This document shows positions 4,431-9,658 of a stretch of 9,658 nt of DNA, piece by piece. How positions within the stretch are numbered: the first letter of the stretch is position 1; the number at the start of each line of letters is the position of its first letter. Origin of the DNA: Bacteroidales bacterium (GTDB lineage: Bacteria; Bacteroidota; Bacteroidia; Bacteroidales; Bacteroidaceae); assembly GCA_004555425.1 (NCBI GenBank), contig SFID01000100.1, forward strand, positions 1 to 9,658, given 5' to 3'. The position numbers and the translations under genes were made by a program. The notes beneath the pieces are model-generated. The model did not search any database and was not told where the DNA came from. It saw only the letters and a program-made list of their open reading frames with translations.

Positions 4431-6194
4431 CTAGAACTGCGGATAGCCGGGGTTCTGGGTGTAGCGGCCGAGGGAGAAGTTGTATTGGGCAACGGGGATG
4501 GGGAAATATTCCTCGCCATCGTTGAACTGTGCGTTCTGGTAGTACACGCGATTGTCCTTCTCTTGCTCGAAATACTTGGTCATCACTTCCTTGGCAATGC
4601 CCCAGCGCACGAGGTCGAAGTAGCGTTCGCCTTCGAGAGCCTTCTCCAGACGCATCTCGGTGCGGAGTGCTTTGCGCGCATACTCCTGTGTCCAGCCTGC
4701 GGCGGGATAGAGGCCAATCTTATAGTTGGCAGCATCCTTCGTGGGGTCGTTGAAGTCCTTGACGTATGCGCTGTTCATGGCACGTTGGCGCACGCGGTTG
4801 ATGAGTTGGCGGGCAGTGTCGAGGTCCTCGCCCAGTTCAATCAGCGCCTCAGCCTTGTAGAGCAAGAGGTCGGCGTAGCGGATAATCTGCCAGTTGAGGC
4901 CCGAGGCACCCCAAGGCCAGCCTCCGAACATGTCGGGCGATTCGGGCGAAACCCAGAAGCGCTTGGCGCAGTTGTGACCATAGACACCGCGGTCGCGCAC
5001 CCAAGATTGGCAGGGTGTCTCCTTGTACGTCTTAAAGGTAATCGTGGGGCGTCCAACGACGAAGTCAAGGCGCGGGTCAACGGTGGGCGTTGTGTTGCTG
5101 AGCGTCTGGTGCTGCTCATCCACGAACGTCACTACGCCATAGTCGGGGCGCGACTGATAGTCGAAGACGGGGAGGCCCGCTGCGTCGGTCTGATAGGCAT
5201 TGATGAGGTCCTGGGAGGGGAGGAAGAAACCATCGCCGTGGTAGGGGCTGTTGCCGCCAGGGGAGTTGAGCAGGTTGCTCCAGTTGATACGGCCTGCGTC
5301 GGACGAGCCATCGTTCATGGAATATTGCACGGCGAAGACCGACTCCACGCCATTCTCGTAGGCGATGAGGTCCAGTTGCTGGAAGTCGCTCAGCAGGTCG
5401 TAGCCCTGCACTTGGTCGATGAGGTTGACCACTTCGCGGAGCAAGTCCTTGTTGATATTCTTGACGGCATGCGTCTCGGGGTCTTGCTCGTAGGCCTGAT
5501 AGAGTTTCACCTTGGCAGCATAGGCCAGCGCGATGTTGCGGTTGATGCGTCCCACCTCCGTCTGTCGTTCGGGCAGATGGTTGGCAGCATCAAGCAGTTC
5601 GCTGGCGATGCGTGCGAGATGTTCCTCGCGGGTGAATTTATCGTTGGGCACGTTGACGTATTCCGTGGTGGGGAGATTCTCGTCGATATAGGGCACCTTG
5701 TTGAAGAGGCGTACGAGTTCAAAGTAGTGGTGTGCGCGCAGCACCTTCACCTCGGCCGTCAACTTTTCCTTGTCCTTGACCACCGATTCGTCGCAACTGT
5801 TGAGCACGCGCAGCGCGGAGTTGCAGCGAGAGATGAGGCTGTAGAGGTTGAACCACTTGCCATCGATGTTGCCGTTGTTGGATTGCAGTTGGAAGGTTTC
5901 CATGGCATGGACATCCCAGACGTCGCCTTCGCCACCGCCGCCCTTGTAGGCATTGTCGGCACGCACTTCGCCGTAACTCCAGTTGGTGGTGGGGCGCATG
6001 CAGGGGTCGCCCTGCTCGTTGGTCATGCCATAGAGGGAGGCATAGGCAGCGTTGACCAGGAGATCAACGGCTTCGGGCGAGTTCATCACACCGTCTGTCA
6101 GGCTGCCCTGCGGCACATTCTCAAGAAAATCGTCTCCGCATCCTGTCATAAGGACCATACAAAGGGATGCGATACATATATTTTTGAATTTCAT
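4431..6194 (-). CDS. SusD/RagB-family glycan-binding lipoprotein
   Basis: A 587-residue outer-membrane lipoprotein that caps the SusC channel and captures the ligand, usually an oligosaccharide, at the cell surface. The signal peptide ends in the lipobox LMTGC (C19), followed by the acidic GDD, in keeping with surface export signals of Bacteroidetes. Family hallmarks are FLENVPQGSLT near the N-terminus, the TPR-like RYADLLLYKAEALIELGE (439-456), ERYFDLVRWG (523-532) and the terminal NPGYPQF. Length fits the family. ATG at 6192-6194 is 34 bases after the susC stop on the same strand, and no promoter is visible in between, so it is translated from the susC transcript. The binding residues are not conserved enough across the family to name a substrate from sequence. 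Confidence 0.95.
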   Translation of the reverse strand: MKFKNICIASLCMVLMTGCGDDFLENVPQGSLTDGVMNSPEAVDLLVNAAYASLYGMTNEQGDPCMRPTTNWSYGEVRADNAYKGGGGEGDVWDVHAMETFQLQSNNGNIDGKWFNLYSLISRCNSALRVLNSCDESVVKDKEKLTAEVKVLRAHHYFELVRLFNKVPYIDENLPTTEYVNVPNDKFTREEHLARIASELLDAANHLPERQTEVGRINRNIALAYAAKVKLYQAYEQDPETHAVKNINKDLLREVVNLIDQVQGYDLLSDFQQLDLIAYENGVESVFAVQYSMNDGSSDAGRINWSNLLNSPGGNSPYHGDGFFLPSQDLINAYQTDAAGLPVFDYQSRPDYGVVTFVDEQHQTLSNTTPTVDPRLDFVVGRPTITFKTYKETPCQSWVRDRGVYGHNCAKRFWVSPESPDMFGGWPWGASGLNWQIIRYADLLLYKAEALIELGEDLDTARQLINRVRQRAMNSAYVKDFNDPTKDAANYKIGLYPAAGWTQEYARKALRTEMRLEKALEGERYFDLVRWGIAKEVMTKYFEQEKDNRVYYQNAQFNDGEEYFPIPVAQYNFSLGRYTQNPGYPQF

Positions 6195-6228
6195 TTTTCT
6201 ATAGGATTAAATTGTTAGGAGAAGCAAG

Positions 6229-9200
6229 TTAGAAACCAATCTGAATGCCAAAGGTCAGTTGGCGAGGCAGCGCGTAGGGATAGCCCAGTCCTTCGGGGTC
6301 GGCGCCTTTGTAGGCGGTCACGGTGAAGACGTTTTGGGCCTGCAGGTAGATGCGTGCGTTCTGCAACTTGAGTTTGTCGCGGAAAGCCTGCGGCAGGGTG
6401 TAGCCCAGGGTGAGGGTCTTCAGGCGAAGGAAGGAGCCGTTCTCGATGTAGAACTCGGACACTTCGTTTTCGTTGTTGGAGTTGTCGGTAGTGGGAGCCG
6501 GCGTTTCGCAATCGTAGTAGCCAGTCTGGAGGAAGCGGTCGTAGGCGTGAGCAGCATCGAGGAGGCGTGTGCCGTGGTTGCCGTTCCAGCACTGGAAGAG
6601 GTCGGTGTAGAACTTAGAGTTGTTGAATGCGTCGCGGATGATGGAGGAGAAGAACATATTGAGGTCGAAGCCCTTCCAGCGTGCGCCGAGTGTCAGGCCA
6701 AACTGAGCCTTCGGCAGGTCGCAGCCCAGCCAAGTGCGGTCGTTGTAGTTGATTTTGCCGTCGCCATTGGCATCCACGTAGCGGATGCGGCCGACACCAG
6801 GCTTACCAAATTGCACCTGATACTGCTGACAGTAGGCATCGACTTCGGCCTGGCTGTGGAAGACGCCAGCGGTCTTGAAGCCCATCCACGAACCGAGCGA
6901 CTGGCCCACCAGCGAGTGCGTGCCGTAGCCGCCACCATAGGAATAATAGATATCGTCGAGGAGGTCGGTCACCTCGTTCTTCTGGAAGGACATATTGAGT
7001 GCGATGTCATAACTGAAATCCTTGCCCACACGGTCGCGCCAAGAGAGCTGGGCCTCGAAACCCTTGTTCACCATCTCGCCACCGTTGTACCAGCAGTAGC
7101 CACCCTCGCCAATCGTTGCGATGTAAGGCTTCTCAACGAGCATATCCTTGGTCTGCTTGTAGAAATAGTCGAAGGAGACGGAGAGGCGGTTGTTGAAGAA
7201 GGCAGCGTCGAAGCCGACGTTCGTCTGATACGTGCGTTCCCATTTCAGGTCGGGGTTGGTGGTGCGCACGCGGAAGGCACCGGGGGCCAGCGTCGAGCCA
7301 TCGCCCGTCATATTGTACGAACCCTTGTTGAGGCTCATCAGATATTTGGAGTAGAAGGCTTCGTTGTCAATCAGGTCGTTGCCATTGATACCCCACGAAG
7401 CGCGCAGTTTGAGGTCGGACAGCCATTTGGAGGTAGCGGCCATAAACTTCTCGCGCGAAATGCGCCAACCAGCGGAGAAACTGGGGAACCAGTCGAAATT
7501 GTGGTCCTTGGACAGACGCGAAGAGGCATCGCGACGAATCGTGAAGGAGGCCAGGTAGCGGCCATCGTAGGTATAGTTGAGTTTGCCGAAGCCAGAGAAC
7601 ATGGAATAGTTGGAAGCGCCGGCGCCTACGTTCTTGTTGGCCGTCACGTTTTCGAGGTAGAGGTAATTGGGGTCTTCGATTTCAAGGCCAGTGCCGTAGC
7701 CGAAGAAACTCTCGTTGTGATATTTCTTAGCCTCAACGCCGAGGAGCGCCATCAGCGAGTGCTTGTTGATGTCGAGGTTGTACTGCGCCGTGTTGGTCCA
7801 TACCCAGTCCACGTTCTTGCCCGTTGATTGTGTGAGTTTGTTGACGGGGTCGCGCAGCCAACTGGGCTCAAAGGTCTTGACCATTTCGTTGTAATAGTTC
7901 ACACCGAAGTTGGACTTGACAATCAAGTTCTTCACGGGCTCAATTTGCAGGTAGGCATTACCAAACATACGCCAATGCTCGTTCTCGTTGGTCTTGATGT
8001 TGTTGATGAGGCGCATCAGGTTGGGCGTATCGCCCAGGATGTCGTTGATTTGATCAACGTATTCGCCCTCCACGTCATACACGGCCTTGGCGGGGTGCTG
8101 CTTGACAGCATTCTCTTCGGCACCGCCCGGCATGTCGTGGCTTCTCCACCAGTTGACAGCGAGGTTACCGCCCGCCTTGAGGCGATTATTGAGGAATCCG
8201 TAGTCCGTGCTGAAGCGGGAGTTGAGACGCTGGAAATCGGTGTTCTTGACGATTCCGTTGTGGTCCAGCCAACTGAGCGAGAGGGAGGACGAGCCGTTGT
8301 CGTCGCCCTTCTGCAGGCCGATGCTATAACTTTGCATAAGCGCGGTGCGGTGAATCTGGTCCTCCCAGTCGGTGGTTTGCGGCAGGACATCGGCACCGTT
8401 CAGGTTCTTGTAGGTTTGCAGTTGTGCCTGCGGGCCGTTGCCATACACCGAAGAGTTGGGCGTGGCACCGTTGTGGGCATATTTATAGGCCGACCAATAC
8501 ACATCGCCCCACTGGTAGGCATCGAGCAGGTCGAGACCGCTCTGATAGGTCTGGAGCGAGAGGGAAGCGTCGAAGGTGACGTGGGCCTCGCCCTTCTTGG
8601 CGCGCTTGGTGGTGATGATGATGACACCATTGGCAGCCTGTGCACCATAGATAGAAGCCGAGGCAGCGTCCTTGAGCACCTGGATGCTCTCAACGTCGTT
8701 GCTGTTGAGAATGGTACCGATGTTTTCGCGCGTCATCACTCCGTCAATCACATAGAGCGGGCCGTTGGCATCGCTTCTGAAGGAGGAGGCTCCGCGGATG
8801 GAAGTGTTGGTGCTCAGACCGCCGGGCGTACCATCGGTCGTGATGTTCATACCCGACACGCGGCCTTGCAGCGCTTGGATGACATTGCCCGTAGGCGTAT
8901 CGGAGACGTCCTTCATCTTCACCACGGCGACCGAACCCGTCAGGTCCGATTTCTTCTCCGTGGAGTAACCTGTGATAACCACTTCGTTGACCACGCTGTT
9001 GTCCTTGAGCGTAATGGTCATATTGGGGGTAGCCTTCACCGTGGCCGTACCATATCCTATATAAGATATGATGAGGTTACTCCCCTCGGGAACTACGATG
9101 GTAAACTTACCATCAAAATCGGTGGTGGTGGCATTCGACCTCTTCGCGGCCGAGATAACGTTGGCACCAATCAGCGGTTCGGCATCGGTGGAGGAAACCA

Positions 9201-9285
9201 CGATACCCTTCACTGTGATGTTTTGTGCCTGGGTGGCTATTGCAAGGAAAAACAGCAATAGCGAGATAAGCTTTTTCTTTTTCAT
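6229..9285 (-). CDS. SusC/RagA-family TonB-linked outer-membrane transporter
   Basis: A 1018-residue TonB-dependent barrel that imports a ligand together with the adjacent SusD-like protein. It starts with a signal peptide (MKKKK, hydrophobic core, cut near ATQA-Q21). A carboxypeptidase-regulatory-like domain follows (about 22-95, with ITVKGIVV and SYIGYGTATV). Next come the conserved EVVITGYSTEKK (101-112) and the plug, with SIRG (162-165), PLYVIDGV (176-183) and LKDAASASIYGAQAANGVII. The rest is a 22-strand-type barrel ending TFGIQIGF, with the C-terminal Phe needed for barrel assembly. There is no N-terminal STN signalling domain, so it is probably not a direct transducer to an anti-sigma factor. 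The frame stays open 30 codons further upstream to 9375, but those codons cross the promoter and lack signal-peptide character. ATG at 9283-9285 is therefore chosen. Confidence 0.96.
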   Translation of the reverse strand: MKKKKLISLLLFFLAIATQAQNITVKGIVVSSTDAEPLIGANVISAAKRSNATTTDFDGKFTIVVPEGSNLIISYIGYGTATVKATPNMTITLKDNSVVNEVVITGYSTEKKSDLTGSVAVVKMKDVSDTPTGNVIQALQGRVSGMNITTDGTPGGLSTNTSIRGASSFRSDANGPLYVIDGVMTRENIGTILNSNDVESIQVLKDAASASIYGAQAANGVIIITTKRAKKGEAHVTFDASLSLQTYQSGLDLLDAYQWGDVYWSAYKYAHNGATPNSSVYGNGPQAQLQTYKNLNGADVLPQTTDWEDQIHRTALMQSYSIGLQKGDDNGSSSLSLSWLDHNGIVKNTDFQRLNSRFSTDYGFLNNRLKAGGNLAVNWWRSHDMPGGAEENAVKQHPAKAVYDVEGEYVDQINDILGDTPNLMRLINNIKTNENEHWRMFGNAYLQIEPVKNLIVKSNFGVNYYNEMVKTFEPSWLRDPVNKLTQSTGKNVDWVWTNTAQYNLDINKHSLMALLGVEAKKYHNESFFGYGTGLEIEDPNYLYLENVTANKNVGAGASNYSMFSGFGKLNYTYDGRYLASFTIRRDASSRLSKDHNFDWFPSFSAGWRISREKFMAATSKWLSDLKLRASWGINGNDLIDNEAFYSKYLMSLNKGSYNMTGDGSTLAPGAFRVRTTNPDLKWERTYQTNVGFDAAFFNNRLSVSFDYFYKQTKDMLVEKPYIATIGEGGYCWYNGGEMVNKGFEAQLSWRDRVGKDFSYDIALNMSFQKNEVTDLLDDIYYSYGGGYGTHSLVGQSLGSWMGFKTAGVFHSQAEVDAYCQQYQVQFGKPGVGRIRYVDANGDGKINYNDRTWLGCDLPKAQFGLTLGARWKGFDLNMFFSSIIRDAFNNSKFYTDLFQCWNGNHGTRLLDAAHAYDRFLQTGYYDCETPAPTTDNSNNENEVSEFYIENGSFLRLKTLTLGYTLPQAFRDKLKLQNARIYLQAQNVFTVTAYKGADPEGLGYPYALPRQLTFGIQIGF

Positions 9286-9313
9286 AGATATTTTTGTGAA
9301 AGGATTTCTGCCG

Positions 9314-9321
9314 CAAAAGTA
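9314..9321 (-). promoter_or_regulatory. -7 box of the susCD operon, no visible -33 box
   Basis: The minus strand reads TACTTTTG from 9321 to 9314, matching TAnnTTTG. Transcription would begin near 9308, only about 22 bases before the susC ATG. The -33 slot (9341-9344) reads TAGT instead of TTTG, so the promoter should be weak without an activator. Confidence 0.7.
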
Positions 9322-9345
9322 GGCAGGGCCTCCTTTATATACTAT

Positions 9346-9393
9346 GACAGATGTTGCATCGAATATAAAAATCATACGGATGCAACATCTGTC
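9346..9393. promoter_or_regulatory. Perfect 15-bp inverted repeat, likely regulator site upstream of susC
   Basis: GACAGATGTTGCATC (9346-9360) and GATGCAACATCTGTC (9379-9393) are exact reverse complements separated by 18 A/T-rich bases. The proximal arm ends one base from the empty -33 slot of the susC promoter, the position expected for an activator contacting RNA polymerase. Two half-sites about three helical turns apart (33 bp centre to centre) would lie on the same DNA face. No regulator gene is in the window. Confidence 0.65.
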
Positions 9394-9526
9394 CTACTAA
9401 ATGCGCGGATTCTTTTGTTTCCCGCTTGGGCAGGGGGCGGTAGAAAGGATATGGTGTATCATCCAACGGGCTTTTGCATCCCTCCCGAAGCGGCTCAGCA
9501 ATATTGAACGTATGGCCGAGGTGAGA

Positions 9527-9540
9527 AATGTACCGCACCT
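9527..9540. repeat. Dispersed AATGTACCGCACCT motif
   Basis: These 14 bases are the exact reverse complement of the core at 4320-4333 and 4362-4375. The motif thus flanks the susCD operon in inverted orientation. The surrounding bases differ from the 42-bp repeat, so only the core is shared. Confidence 0.7.
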
Positions 9541-9603
9541 TGCTTGAGGGCGTGTGAGTAGGGAGTTCGTTTTCAATGATAGGGAAAGTTTTGAATAAAC
9601 AAA

Positions 9604-9643
9604 AACAAGAAAAACCCCTTGAAGAGGATGGGGGCAAAGCCCC
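9604..9643 (-). terminator. Terminator-like structure for a gene beyond the right edge
   Basis: On the minus strand a GGGGC-TTT-GCCCC stem (9643 to 9631) is followed by a C-run that can instead pair with GGGG at 9618-9615. That second stem runs straight into TTTTTCTTGTTTTT. The T-rich tail and G/C stem suggest Rho-independent termination of a leftward gene. The two overlapping stems also allow an attenuator. Confidence 0.4.
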
Positions 9644-9658
9644 TGGTGTTAGGCTTTC

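Larger units (their letters stand above)
9394..9658. other. Non-coding region at the right edge
   Basis: No gene is supported here. The minus-strand frame 9335-9637 has no recognisable domain and runs through the susC regulatory site. The region contains one copy of the AATGTACCGCACCT motif (9527-9540) and, near the edge, a GGGGC-AAA-GCCCC stem (9631-9643). No TAnnTTTG promoter was seen. Confidence 0.6.

Noticed and set aside
4299..6218. 639-codon plus-strand open frame opposite the SusD-like gene, and similar long frames at 2191-3432, 6259-7827 and 7828-9261
   Set aside because: They lie antisense to well-recognised genes, share no family motifs, are rich in His/Val/Gly/Glu typical of reverse-frame translation, and lack promoters. 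GC-rich codon use explains them.
9286..9375. N-terminal extension of the SusC frame by 30 codons
   Set aside because: The extra codons cover the -7 box and one arm of the inverted repeat. The segment lacks secretion features, whereas the signal peptide begins at 9285.
9346..9393. Invertible promoter of the type found before Bacteroides capsule and SusCD genes
   Set aside because: The inverted repeats enclose only 18 bases and the promoter lies outside them, so inversion could not switch expression. No recombinase gene is present.
9335..9637. 100-codon minus-strand frame upstream of susC
   Set aside because: It contains the dispersed repeat and the susC regulatory site, has no recognisable domain, and has no promoter.

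Overview
The window looks like a chromosomal segment from a member of the Bacteroidales, most likely Prevotellaceae. Three things point there. It holds a SusC/SusD outer-membrane pair. Its promoters have the Bacteroidetes form TTTG-N19-TAnnTTTG rather than -35/-10 boxes. Shine-Dalgarno sequences are poor or absent. Coding regions are GC-rich and the intergenic regions are clearly AT-richer. No tRNA, rRNA, CRISPR array, transposase or phage gene is visible.

Layout. Bases 1-277 are non-coding and made of degenerate direct repeats. Three minus-strand genes follow, transcribed from about 3660 leftwards: mtaB (tRNA methylthiotransferase), a family 2 glycosyltransferase whose TTG start overlaps the mtaB stop, and, after a 138-base repeat-bearing gap, a short RsmI-family (tetrapyrrole-methylase fold) methyltransferase. 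Two of the three act, or probably act, on tRNA or rRNA. The glycosyltransferase is the odd member.

A 455-base AT-rich divergent region (3457-3911) separates mtaB from a plus-strand gene for a tiny lipoprotein. This region holds an AT-repeat hairpin, a TGTAATC-N4-GATTACA palindrome at the presumed mtaB start site, and promoters for both directions. The lipoprotein gene has a near-ideal promoter and a strong terminator, so it is probably a highly expressed single-gene unit. All seven Asp residues of its mature chain begin a Bacteroidetes O-glycosylation sequon, which makes it look like a small mucin-like surface protein.

A convergent intergenic region (4122-4430) carries hairpins and a 42-bp tandem repeat. 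After it, the right half is a minus-strand susC-susD operon encoding a TonB-dependent importer and its surface glycan-binding lipoprotein. Its promoter has a -7 box, no visible -33 box, and a perfect 15-bp inverted repeat ending one base from the -33 slot, which suggests activator control. No glycoside hydrolase, sulfatase or regulator is inside the window, so the substrate cannot be named.

Bases 9394-9658 are non-coding and include another copy of the GTACCGCACCT motif and a terminator-like structure for a gene beyond the right edge. I found no convincing unknown multi-gene system. The most unusual items are the sequon-dense lipoprotein, the susC operator-like inverted repeat and the dispersed intergenic repeats.
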